Assembly (NCBI GenBank): GCA_965213905.1
Contig: OZ243922.1
Location: forward strand, 1,550,001 to 1,614,000
Length of the DNA: 64,000 bases
Source: SIRX01 sp965213905
Lineage (GTDB): Bacteria; Actinomycetota; Rubrobacteria; Rubrobacterales; Rubrobacteraceae
Direction: 5' to 3'
Part shown: positions 7,718 through 15,665 of the stretch, in pieces
How the letters are laid out: every line of letters starts with the position of its first letter
Numbering within the stretch: the stretch's first letter is position 1
The notes under the pieces: model-generated
What the model saw: the letters and a program-made list of their open reading frames with translations, nothing else
Databases searched by the model: none
Told to the model about the DNA's origin: nothing
Translations under genes and position numbers: made by a program

Positions 7718-9265
7718 ATGGATGAGCTTCACGACAGCGCTATGTGCGGATTCGAAAACCATCCGCGACTTCGCACTATCGGGTGCGAAAAGAACCTCGA
7801 AGCTAGGCCGTATTTCGAGATGCGCTCCGGACGTGGCAACTCTCGCAGGGTGATGCGCTCCTACTCAACTGCGCACGTGGCAGTCAACGGTGCAAAGCGG
7901 ATGGTGGAGCAGGTGTGGGAGGTACGCGCCTCAGGAGATCTCGGGCTACCCGGCGGGATGGATCAGGACGTCTACATGGCGCTAATCACCGTCGTCCAGC
8001 AGCAAGGCGGGATGCCGGAAGATGGGGAAGTTGCGTTCTCGGTATACGAGTTGGTTCAGATCCTCAACTGGGGCCAAAGCGGAAGGAGCTACGAGAGGGT
8101 GCGCGCGTGTCTGGATCGCATGGCTTCTACTACGATACGGTGTCAGCGAGCATGGTGGCGTGCTGCTAGCGGATCTTACATCAGCGACACCTTTTCGCTG
8201 TTCGGGTTGCGCGTGCGTCATGAGTCGAGGTTAGGTAGACACAGAGAGTTGCACGCAGTCAAATTTCACCCGCTTGTCGTCGAAAGCTATCGCCAAGGGC
8301 TAGTCACATTCCTAGATTCGGAGTACTATTTCTCGCTCCACGGGCCGGTGGCAAAGAGACTGTATCGTGTGTTAAGCGTGCATTGCGTGCGTGCTTGGAC
8401 GGTAAATATGTTTGAGCTGCGCGACTTGGTCCCTCTCGCGTCGTACTCTTATGCTTCTCAAGTCGAACGTGCCCTCTGCCGGGCCCACGAAGAGCTGATT
8501 GACAGTGGATTCTTGGCGGACATCACCATTGATAGATGGAGACACAGTTCAGCGAGCATGGTTCGGTACGAGATCTCACCAACCTTCGCCGCCCGCCGCC
8601 TCGCTCAAGCTCTGGAGCAAGACCCGGCCTCGTCGCAGGCTGTGAAAAGGCTCGTAGGCGAGAAAGTCAAACGTGACCGGGCATACGCACTCGTACATGA
8701 GTATGGTCCGCAGCATTGCATCAAGTACGTAGATTTATTGGTACATCAACGGGGACTCCGTAAGGATCGTGCTGGCGCGCTCGTCTGGGCAATCGAGCAT
8801 CCGGAAGAGTCAAGCTGGTGGGAGGAGGTGGCGGCGAGTAGAAGATCGAAGAGTTCGGATAGCAGCCCCAGCCCGGCTCCAGTGTACGAGGATGGAGAAT
8901 CGCGCGGCAGCGATAACGAAGATTTGTCTGAACGGGAGATGCTTGTTGGCGACTGGAACGCCAATGCTGAAGAGCTGAAGAAGCAACGCCAGCGCCAGCA
9001 GGCAGAGCGGCGTCAGAAGGACCGAGAGGCAGTATACGATCTGCTAAGCCGGGCCGGGCAGCAGGGAGACAACATGCGCCGGCTACTCCGGAAAGTCCGT
9101 GGAAGAAAACTAAGCCCGGAGGAGATGGCCAAAACCGTCTCGGAGGCCATCGACGGCGATCAATTCCAGGCGGACCAGTATGTCGAGCCGATCGAGCAAG
9201 CGGCCCGGGAACGGTTCAGTGAAGACAGCGATGAGCCGTTAGAGCTATCAAGAGAGCAAAGCTAG
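7718..9265 (+). CDS. RepA-like plasmid replication initiator
   Basis: The core (about residues 50–290) contains features of the replication initiator protein A family: YSTAHVAVNGAKRMVEQVWE, LPGGMDQDVYMALITVV, FSVYELVQILNWGQSGRSYERV, and LHGPVAKRLYRVLSVH with paired winged helices. A helical segment and a charged C-terminal region with a coiled-coil-like stretch (KKQRQRQQAERRQKDRE) follow. ATG 7718 gives 515 residues; frames starting upstream would run through the iterons and are rejected, and ATG 7670 is a weaker alternative. None of the candidate starts has a clear ribosome site. The protein should bind the iterons upstream and autoregulate its own transcription. Confidence 0.8.
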   Translation: MDELHDSAMCGFENHPRLRTIGCEKNLEARPYFEMRSGRGNSRRVMRSYSTAHVAVNGAKRMVEQVWEVRASGDLGLPGGMDQDVYMALITVVQQQGGMPEDGEVAFSVYELVQILNWGQSGRSYERVRACLDRMASTTIRCQRAWWRAASGSYISDTFSLFGLRVRHESRLGRHRELHAVKFHPLVVESYRQGLVTFLDSEYYFSLHGPVAKRLYRVLSVHCVRAWTVNMFELRDLVPLASYSYASQVERALCRAHEELIDSGFLADITIDRWRHSSASMVRYEISPTFAARRLAQALEQDPASSQAVKRLVGEKVKRDRAYALVHEYGPQHCIKYVDLLVHQRGLRKDRAGALVWAIEHPEESSWWEEVAASRRSKSSDSSPSPAPVYEDGESRGSDNEDLSEREMLVGDWNANAEELKKQRQRQQAERRQKDREAVYDLLSRAGQQGDNMRRLLRKVRGRKLSPEEMAKTVSEAIDGDQFQADQYVEPIEQAARERFSEDSDEPLELSREQS

Positions 9266-9300
9266 TCATGACTAACGCACTAACCTCCGGAGGAGCGCCA

Positions 9301-9639
9301 GTGAGCCGCCGCGTGCGGCGTCGTCAGCAGATCAGCACCGAGTGGCGCCCCACGAACAGCACTACTCTCGCACCCTGGCAGCACTATTCCGCCGAGTGCA
9401 TCCAGCACCGCGCTTCTATCTTCGAAGAGGCCCGGCGGCTCGCTACAAAGGTCCATGGCCTCGTGGATTTAGCACCCGAACGTGCGGAGCAGCTCGCTCT
9501 GCACTGCGTGGAGCTTGGCGAGCAAGAGTTGCTCTTGGAGGCGTTGAAGAGGGCAAGGATGGCAAACAGCTACCGAGCTTGGACCAAGCTGCTCTCGGAG
9601 TTGATGCTGACTCGGCGTGCTGGCCCGGCAAGACGGTAA
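9301..9639 (+). CDS. Hypothetical basic protein behind rep
   Basis: A 112-residue protein starting at GTG 9301, which has GGAGGAG six bases upstream; the in-frame ATG at 9268 lacks such a site. It is arginine-rich at both ends (RRVRRRQQ; TRRAGPARR) with helices in the middle (ASIFEEARRLATKVHGLVDL, RAEQLALHCVELGEQELLLEAL). Its 3' end overlaps the next regulator gene. No family recognised; a DNA-binding maintenance protein is one possibility. Confidence 0.5.
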   Translation: MSRRVRRRQQISTEWRPTNSTTLAPWQHYSAECIQHRASIFEEARRLATKVHGLVDLAPERAEQLALHCVELGEQELLLEALKRARMANSYRAWTKLLSELMLTRRAGPARR

Positions 9640-9643
9640 GGAG

Positions 9644-10129
9644 ATGACCGAGCGGAGGGAGATAGCAGAAGTGGAACTGATGCAGAAGCAGATAAACGAA
9701 AAGACGGACGGGAGGGCGAACGAAAATGGACATGCGCCCAGCGGGCCGGAGGTGGCACGGAGATTCAACCTTCTTCTAGCTAAATTTCTAAGAGCAGATG
9801 GGGAACCCTGGACTGGCGCCGAGATCGAAGGTGCAACTGATCACCGGGTTACCAGTTCCTATGTCTCGGCTCTCAAGCACGGCAAGTTCAAGAGGCCCGG
9901 GATATTGCAACTGGAGCTGATTGCTGAGGTGATGGGCTTCCCATTCGAGTTGTGGCGCGTCGAACCTGAGTTGTGGGACGAGATCCCGGGTGGGTGTCCC
10001 CCGCAACCATTAGACGAGACCCTTGCCCTCGACGCACACGAGCGTGCTGTCGTAGCTGTGATGAGGAGCATGGACAACCAGAGAAAAGACGCCGTGTTAG
10101 CGATGGTCCGGCAGATGGAGGTTCTATGA
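9644..10129 (+). CDS. XRE-like helix-turn-helix regulator
   Basis: A protein of about 161 residues whose centre matches the first regulator of this segment: FLRADGEPWTGAEIEGATDHRVTSSYVSALKHGK followed by PGILQLELIAEVMGFPFELW. This is a degenerate Cro/C1-type helix-turn-helix. The start is uncertain: ATG 9644 abuts AAGGAG with no spacing, GTG 9617 and GTG 9671 are alternatives. The stop overlaps the next gene's ATG as ATGA. Likely a plasmid copy-number or conjugation regulator. Confidence 0.55.
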   Translation: MTERREIAEVELMQKQINEKTDGRANENGHAPSGPEVARRFNLLLAKFLRADGEPWTGAEIEGATDHRVTSSYVSALKHGKFKRPGILQLELIAEVMGFPFELWRVEPELWDEIPGGCPPQPLDETLALDAHERAVVAVMRSMDNQRKDAVLAMVRQMEVL

Positions 10130-10374
10130 GACAGTACGACGACACCGACCAGGCCGCAAAAGACGTTCCACGGAGACCGATCTTAGGGGATATGCTCGGC
10201 TCCCACTTCCCTTACCCTGGACCGTATACCGCGTGGTGCTGCCCCTCGTGCGGCTACGTGGTCTCGCATGAGCACGAGAACTGCGGCAACTGCAGCCAAG
10301 CCCTTATACAGCCTTCAGGGCCTCCCCCAAACTCTCGGAGCTTCGCCAAGACGTTGGGGAGAGACTCAGAATGA
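10126..10374 (+). CDS. Small zinc-ribbon protein
   Basis: An 82-residue protein starting at ATG 10126 in an ATGA overlap with the regulator. It carries two CxxC knuckles, CPSCGYVVS and CGNCSQ, 13 residues apart, which form a zinc ribbon. Its stop overlaps the polyketide synthase start (ATGA at 10371–10374), tying the regulatory genes to the biosynthetic genes in one transcript. Confidence 0.6.
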   Translation: MRQYDDTDQAAKDVPRRPILGDMLGSHFPYPGPYTAWCCPSCGYVVSHEHENCGNCSQALIQPSGPPPNSRSFAKTLGRDSE

Positions 10375-11444
10375 GCACACACCCCAGGATCGTTTCCGTA
10401 GCGACGGCCGTACCACCGGACCGTGTAGATCAGGATAAAGCGCGGGAACGCGCGCAGAAGATCTATCGTAAGAAGCGGAAGATCAGCTATATAGATCGAG
10501 TCTTCAGGCGAGTGGGGGTTGAATATCGCTACCTGTCTGAGCCTCTCGATTTCTACGGTAGCGATAGCACCTGGGCAGAGCGCAACGCGCTCTACGAGCG
10601 GCGGGCGAAGGACCTTGCGGCCCAGGCCATACAGAAAGCGATCTCCGGAGCTGGAATCGAATCCAGTGAGGTAGATGCCCTGTACGTTTCAAGTTGCACG
10701 GGGTTCCTCGTGCCGGGCCTCGATCCGGAGATTATGGATCGCTGCAACCTGCGTTCGGATGTTGACTACTATCCTTTCTCGGCCCGCGGGTGTTCAGGCG
10801 GCGCGGCGGCAATCGCACAGGCCTCGCACTATCTTCGGGCTTATCCCGACCGTGTTGCACTAGCCGCAGGCGCCGAGGTGTGTAGCCTCGCTATGATCCC
10901 GGACGAGACGGATAAGACTGACGTGGTCGGGGCTGCGCTGTTCGGTGATGGGGCCGGCGCCGCGCTGCTGGTGGGTGACAACAGGCCGGAGGCGGGGCTG
11001 CAACTTCTGGGCAGCTCGACTACCACATGGGTTGACCAGCGCGAACTGATGGGTTGGGACGTGGTGAGCGGTGGACTCAAGCTCGTTCTTTCTACATCCC
11101 TGCCGGAGCATCTTCGTGAGAGTTCTGCCCGAGCACTCGAAACTGCATGCAGGGCCGTTGGAGTGGACGCTGACGAGCTGAAACATTACGTCCTGCATCC
11201 CGGAGGTCCTGCGGTCCTGGCGGCGCTAGAGGATGGCCTGGGGCTCTCCACAGATCAGACGCGCCTCTCGCGCGAAGTTCTAAACCAGTACGGAAATATG
11301 TCCTCAGCGACAGTGTTCTTCGTGCTGGAGCGGTTCATTCAGTCTACGCGATACGAGCCTGGTGACCTGGCGCTGCTGGCAGCTATGGGGCCGGGCTTCA
11401 GTCAAGAAAGCATCTTCCTCCGTAACGGGGTTGCGGCAGCGTGA
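10371..11444 (+). CDS. Type III polyketide synthase (chalcone/stilbene synthase family)
   Basis: A 357-residue ketosynthase-like enzyme that would extend a starter acyl-CoA with malonyl-CoA and cyclise the product. The catalytic triad of the family is present: Cys141 in ARGCSGG, His276 in LHPGGP and Asn309 in QYGNMSSAT. Length matches bacterial members such as RppA and the alkylpyrone/alkylresorcinol synthases. It is coupled by ATGA to the zinc-ribbon gene and by GTGA to the next gene, followed by a P450, so the product is probably oxidised. The substrate cannot be read from sequence. It is unusual to find this enzyme among plasmid replication and transfer genes. Confidence 0.9.
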   Translation: MSTHPRIVSVATAVPPDRVDQDKARERAQKIYRKKRKISYIDRVFRRVGVEYRYLSEPLDFYGSDSTWAERNALYERRAKDLAAQAIQKAISGAGIESSEVDALYVSSCTGFLVPGLDPEIMDRCNLRSDVDYYPFSARGCSGGAAAIAQASHYLRAYPDRVALAAGAEVCSLAMIPDETDKTDVVGAALFGDGAGAALLVGDNRPEAGLQLLGSSTTTWVDQRELMGWDVVSGGLKLVLSTSLPEHLRESSARALETACRAVGVDADELKHYVLHPGGPAVLAALEDGLGLSTDQTRLSREVLNQYGNMSSATVFFVLERFIQSTRYEPGDLALLAAMGPGFSQESIFLRNGVAAA

Positions 11445-11965
11445 TCTCACCGGCAGCCTATTATCGGGAGCGGCTCGACAAGCGAATCCTCAGACAACTG
11501 TGTTCCGCTGCAGCCCACGACCGCGAAATATGGCTCCACACGAGAGGGGATGACGGCTACCGCGCACACCACGACGCGGTCCGGCGCACTCTAATCTTGC
11601 TGGGTGTTTGTGCGCCTCGCACCGACGTGTCCGCGAACGAGCGCCGGGATTACCGGCGTCTAGCGAAAGAAGGCGAGCAACGTCGAAAGTCGTACTACGC
11701 TGCTCTCCGGCGGGACCGCCTGAACCCACCCGCCGCGGGGGTCTCACCACTCGCTGGACCGACACTCGTCGCAATATACGACCTGCTTGGCTACGACCTC
11801 GGGCCGGAGAACGATCTTGAGGCAATGTATGAGGTGTTGGAGGCCTGGGTCCGGAAGGGCGAAGCTCTGGGTTGGGACGGGGAAGCCTACCGCCGGGTGT
11901 ACAGTCACCCCGGACCAGTACAGGAGACGACGAGTCCCTGGAGGGTGCGCGATGATAACCAGTAG
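11441..11965 (+). CDS. Unknown protein between polyketide synthase and P450
   Basis: A 174-residue soluble protein starting at GTG 11441 (GTGA overlap with the synthase stop) and ending 14 bases inside the P450 gene. It is Arg/Tyr-rich and helical (RERLDKRILRQLCSAAAHDREIW; EGEQRRKSYYAALRRDRL), with no motif I recognise. Its position in a tightly overlapping operon suggests a role in the same pathway, for example as a small tailoring or binding protein, but nothing in the sequence proves it. Confidence 0.6.
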   Translation: MISPAAYYRERLDKRILRQLCSAAAHDREIWLHTRGDDGYRAHHDAVRRTLILLGVCAPRTDVSANERRDYRRLAKEGEQRRKSYYAALRRDRLNPPAAGVSPLAGPTLVAIYDLLGYDLGPENDLEAMYEVLEAWVRKGEALGWDGEAYRRVYSHPGPVQETTSPWRVRDDNQ

Positions 11966-13349
11966 CGTGCCTGTCCTGGGCGATTTGCCTGGCTTCTGGA
12001 CCGACTCGATAGCTACCCTTGTTCGGTCCAACCGGAAGCAAGGCGATGCGGCGACCGTGGACCTGGCGGGCCGCCGGTTTGCGCTGCTCTCGAAACCCGA
12101 GCACGTGCGCCAAGTGCTTCAGACGAACGCCGGCAACTACGCGCGGGGCTACGATGCCAACAGCACCATGTTCGGCACCGGGCTCCTGTCTAGTGAAGGG
12201 GATTTGTGGAAGAGCCGCCGGCGGATGCTGGCACCTGCGTTCCACCGCCTGATGCTTCCAACCTTCTCCGAAGCCGTCGTTGAGGAGACCAAGCGTGAGA
12301 TGGAGCGCTGGGAGATTTCTGGGTCGGGTGCGCTCCTGGACGTGAGCGGCTCGATGACAAGACTTATGGGCCGGATCGTGCTGCGCTTCGTCTTTGGGTC
12401 CGACCCTGCGGCAACTGGAGGCATCCTCGGCGACAAGCTGGTGTCTATCTTCGATGAGGCATTCGCGGATCTCGACCTGCAGATGGTAGCGCCCTTCGCC
12501 AAACGGTGGCCGCTCCCTTCCAACTACCGACTCAAGAGGTCCATAGCAGCACTGGACCGAGTGGTGATGGCAGAGATCCAACGCCGGCGTAAGAACGGGA
12601 GAACCGGTGAAGATTTTCTCGGCATGGTCCTTGATGCCCGCGACCCGAAAACCGGCCGCCCGCTATCCGACCGGGAGGCTCGCGACGAGGTGGTATCCAT
12701 CTACGGCGCGGGCCACGAGACCACCGCCACGGCGCTCTCATGGTGCATCTACGCACTCTCACGCTATCCGGGGGCCGCTCAGAGAGTACGGGAAGAGGCC
12801 GATCTGTTAGGTACAGATGGGGAGATCTCTGCAGTACAGCTACCGGACCTGGTCGAGTCCCGGGCGTTCGTGAACGAGGTCCTCCGACTTTATCCTCCAG
12901 TATGGCTCATTACCCGCACAGCAACCGGTCCGGACGTTGTTGCCGAACACGAGCTGCAGCCGGGCTCTCTAGTGATGGTCAGTTCGTTTCTCACGCATCG
13001 AAGGCCCGAATATTGGGAGAACCCGGAAGGTTTTGACCCCGGTCGGTTTCGCACAAGGTCGAAACCGGAAAACACGGAACGACACCCCTACGCCTACTAC
13101 CCCTTCGGCGGTGGACGCCATATGTGCATCGGGCGCCACTTCGCGCTTGCCGCAGCCACGTTAGCCGTAGCGACGATGAACGGTCGCTACCGGCTCGACC
13201 TGGCCGCAGGAGAAGAAGTACGTGTCGGCGCGAAAGGGCGCGTTCGAGTATCGCTAAAGCCCCACCCGAGGCTCTGGGTTAGGCGAGTTCCGCGATGCCG
13301 TGGCATTACGAAGGCAGTTCTTCCGAGGGGGATGAGGGCCAAAGGATGA
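11952..13349 (+). CDS. Cytochrome P450
   Basis: A 465-residue P450. The haem loop FGGGRHMCIGRHFA carries the thiolate Cys392; the I-helix motif is GAGHETTATAL, the K-helix ExxR is EVLRLYPP, and the PERF-like region is NPEGFDPGRF. ATG 11952 sits inside the end of the preceding gene; longer in-frame starts lie within that gene. The C-terminus is extended by about 20 basic residues. In actinobacteria type III synthases are often paired with P450s that oxidise or couple the aromatic product; that role is inferred. It needs redox partners, which are not encoded nearby. Confidence 0.9.
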   Translation: MITSSVPVLGDLPGFWTDSIATLVRSNRKQGDAATVDLAGRRFALLSKPEHVRQVLQTNAGNYARGYDANSTMFGTGLLSSEGDLWKSRRRMLAPAFHRLMLPTFSEAVVEETKREMERWEISGSGALLDVSGSMTRLMGRIVLRFVFGSDPAATGGILGDKLVSIFDEAFADLDLQMVAPFAKRWPLPSNYRLKRSIAALDRVVMAEIQRRRKNGRTGEDFLGMVLDARDPKTGRPLSDREARDEVVSIYGAGHETTATALSWCIYALSRYPGAAQRVREEADLLGTDGEISAVQLPDLVESRAFVNEVLRLYPPVWLITRTATGPDVVAEHELQPGSLVMVSSFLTHRRPEYWENPEGFDPGRFRTRSKPENTERHPYAYYPFGGGRHMCIGRHFALAAATLAVATMNGRYRLDLAAGEEVRVGAKGRVRVSLKPHPRLWVRRVPRCRGITKAVLPRGMRAKG

Positions 13350-14461
13350 TGGAACGAACTCCGAAAAATCTAATGAGTGCCGTTCCCAAGTACGAGCAAC
13401 GCAAGCATGCGCGCGTCCGGCGCCGACTACCGGCCTTTCTCGTAGCCATGCTAACTGCTGTACTCCTAGCGGCGTCGTTCGTACCTTCAGCCCTCGCAAA
13501 TGCCCGACAGGAGATCCTGACACGTTACGACGACGATGCCACTAAAGCCCTGCAGGCAGAGTACAACGCCGCTAAGAAAGAGGAGGAGAAGCTGCTCAAG
13601 GAGAACCCCACCGCGGGCTACTTCGCCGACGAAAAGGTTGCAAACTCTTTAGCCGACGCCCGGTTCCAGGCGATCCAAAACGCGCCGGAGCCGGAGAACG
13701 CAGGTGAGAGGGCCGACGAGCTTCGAAAGAAGGCCGACTCCTTGGACGCCCTCCAGCGGTGGGCTGACGACGCCGGGGTCAACATAGATTCCGACGTTTA
13801 CTTCGGGGGCGCCGAGTCGAAGGCGGAGGAGCTGCGCGGAGAAGCTGAGGAGCTTGCAGCCCGAGCCGTCGAGGAGGAAGCCCCGCAGGACGAAGAGGTT
13901 CCCGAAAAAGAACCCGAAGAGGCTGAGACCAAGGGAGCTGCTCCTCCCTCTGAGGCCGGCGACGACGGACCGGTCGAGGACCAGCGAGCCGCCGGTACGG
14001 TTCCGCCCGTCGAGGCTGTGCCCGGCTTTCTGACGAACGTAAACCCCGTTCCGCTACTCGCATTCGTTGTGCTCGTGGTCGGCGGGATCTACGCCCGCTC
14101 CCGCGGCGCCGGCGTCAGCATTAGCCGGTTTCTTGGACCGGCTATGGCAGAGGCTCCGAAGCGGCGCCAGTCCACGAAAAAGCGTCCCCAGAAGAAGACC
14201 GTACCGAAGGCCCCCACACCTGACACCGCCAACGTCGCCCCGCCCGAGAGGGCTTTCGAGGAGCGGGACGAGCCGCCGCCGGGATCGGCAGACTCCGCGG
14301 CGGTCCGGGAGTGGTTCGAGAGCGAGGCGCCAAACAGAGAAGCGCCGGAGCAAAGTAGCCCGACGGCGGAGGAGCTCAAGCGGCTGTTCGACCTCCAGGC
14401 GCGGGAGCCGAACACCGGACGCGACGACGAGCTGCCCGACGACGAGGAGCCGCCGGACTAA
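13346..14461 (+). CDS. Secreted/membrane-anchored coiled-coil protein, transfer-associated
   Basis: A 371-residue protein starting at ATG 13346 (ATGA overlap with the P450 stop). A basic N-terminus and hydrophobic stretch (AFLVAMLTAVLLAASFVPSALA) form a signal peptide; next come about 130 charged helical residues and an acidic Pro-rich linker, then a membrane span (VPLLAFVVLVVGGIYA) and a basic, disordered cytoplasmic tail ending DDEEPPD. The architecture suits a scaffold of a transfer or partition apparatus. No family recognised. Confidence 0.6.
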   Translation: MMERTPKNLMSAVPKYEQRKHARVRRRLPAFLVAMLTAVLLAASFVPSALANARQEILTRYDDDATKALQAEYNAAKKEEEKLLKENPTAGYFADEKVANSLADARFQAIQNAPEPENAGERADELRKKADSLDALQRWADDAGVNIDSDVYFGGAESKAEELRGEAEELAARAVEEEAPQDEEVPEKEPEEAETKGAAPPSEAGDDGPVEDQRAAGTVPPVEAVPGFLTNVNPVPLLAFVVLVVGGIYARSRGAGVSISRFLGPAMAEAPKRRQSTKKRPQKKTVPKAPTPDTANVAPPERAFEERDEPPPGSADSAAVREWFESEAPNREAPEQSSPTAEELKRLFDLQAREPNTGRDDELPDDEEPPD

Positions 14462-14542
14462 GGAACTGACCCCGAACCCAGGGCGAACGGGTGCCGAACC
14501 CGGGGCGAACCGCCGTTGTGAGAAGAAGAGGAGGAAAACGGC

Positions 14543-14638
14543 ATGGAAGAGCGGAAAACCGAGATGAGAAGAATCGAGTGTACTCTCTTCGGAGTAAAAG
14601 AACGCCGGTGGCGCCTCATGGGGGGCCTGGATGCCTAA
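14543..14638 (+). CDS. Small protein (31 residues) with a strong ribosome site
   Basis: MEERKTEMRRIECTLFGVKE starts at ATG 14543, nine bases after a GAGGAGG, and ends at TAA 14636–14638, overlapping the start of the replication-relaxation gene at 14631. The excellent ribosome site and overlap suggest either a genuine small protein or a translational coupler for the next gene. No homologue is known to me. Confidence 0.45.
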   Translation: MEERKTEMRRIECTLFGVKERRWRLMGGLDA

Positions 14639-15665
14639 AGGCCCTCTCACCATCGGCCTGCACGGACGTACGCTGCTCGAACTGATGTACCGATACGGGG
14701 CGCTCACGCAGCCTCAGCTCGTACGGCTTACGGCACTGCACCTGTCCACTATAAAGCGCCAGCTCGGGCATCTGGATCGTGCCGGGCTCCTAGCACGGGC
14801 CCGCGACGTCGCGGGTTGGAAAGAGACGAGCGGCAACGCACGCACGGCCTACCACCTGACCGTGCCTGCCGGGGCCAAGGTCGCAGCGTTTGAGCTGGGC
14901 GTCGAGAACGACATCCTTTCCCTGAAGCACTACCGGCGCATACGGCTTCCGGCGACCGTGTCCCACAGAGTCCTCGCTAACGAGTTCCTCATCTCAGTCC
15001 TAGAAGCTGCCGAAGCCACAGGTGTAGAAACTCCGCCGGAAGGAGTCTACTCCGAGTCGTGTCCAGGCTTCCCCCTTTTCGGGACTGGTTCTGCAAAGAG
15101 CGACCGCGCGGACAGCCCGTACAAGTTCTCTCGGATTGTTCCGGATGGAGTTTTCTCTCTCGACTCTCAGACGTACCTCGTAGAGCTCGAAACCGGATCA
15201 AATGCCCGGCGCGAGCTCGTCCGCAAGCTGAACGACTACGGGGGCCGGTGGCGCAGGATGCTCCGGCCGAACCTGGGTGAGAGGAAGTACCACGATCCCG
15301 ACAGAAGCCCGGAGCCGGTTGTGCTACTCACCGCACAGGCGAAGCATCGGAAGCTCCGGACTGATCTTAGAGAACGACTTCCAGAAGCCGAAGATTGGGC
15401 TGCTGCCACAGAGGCCATCCGCGAAGCCTCCGGCAACCGGGCTGACCCGCTGATGCTCGTACTCGTCGCGTCTGTAGACGAGGTTAGAGATGATCCTCTC
15501 GGGCGTGTTTACCGTCCACTGCGTAAATACCCCGATGATCTCTCCGATGGCGGCTGGAGGGTCTCCCTGCGAGACGCGGCGGCCATCTCCGGGCGAATCC
15601 TGGTTCCAGAGAAGCCTCCGGAACCGTATGCGGCGCCCCTCGGCAGAACAGAAGATGTCGCATGA
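14631..15665 (+). CDS. Replication-relaxation family protein
   Basis: A 344-residue protein. The N-terminal winged helix (LLELMYRYGALTQPQLVRLTALHLSTIKRQL) and the later nuclease-like core (KFSRIVPDGVFSLDSQTYLVELETGSNARREL) match the replication-relaxation (Replic_Relax) family found on actinobacterial and firmicute plasmids and ICEs, where it is thought to act as a relaxase-like or processing protein at the origin of transfer. D and E/E in PDGVF...LVELETG are the PD-(D/E)xK-like positions. Its stop overlaps the FtsK-like gene (ATGA). Confidence 0.75.
   Translation: MPKGPLTIGLHGRTLLELMYRYGALTQPQLVRLTALHLSTIKRQLGHLDRAGLLARARDVAGWKETSGNARTAYHLTVPAGAKVAAFELGVENDILSLKHYRRIRLPATVSHRVLANEFLISVLEAAEATGVETPPEGVYSESCPGFPLFGTGSAKSDRADSPYKFSRIVPDGVFSLDSQTYLVELETGSNARRELVRKLNDYGGRWRRMLRPNLGERKYHDPDRSPEPVVLLTAQAKHRKLRTDLRERLPEAEDWAAATEAIREASGNRADPLMLVLVASVDEVRDDPLGRVYRPLRKYPDDLSDGGWRVSLRDAAAISGRILVPEKPPEPYAAPLGRTEDVA

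Noticed and set aside
7321..7725. 134-residue frame through the iterons with apparent IPCSETT-type repeats
   Set aside because: The peptide repeats are only the translation of the 22-base iterons, and the frame has no ribosome site or known domain.
11490..12581. Long minus-strand frame (363 residues) opposite the P450
   Set aside because: It is the shadow of high-GC coding DNA on the other strand; it has no domain, and the plus-strand genes are certain.
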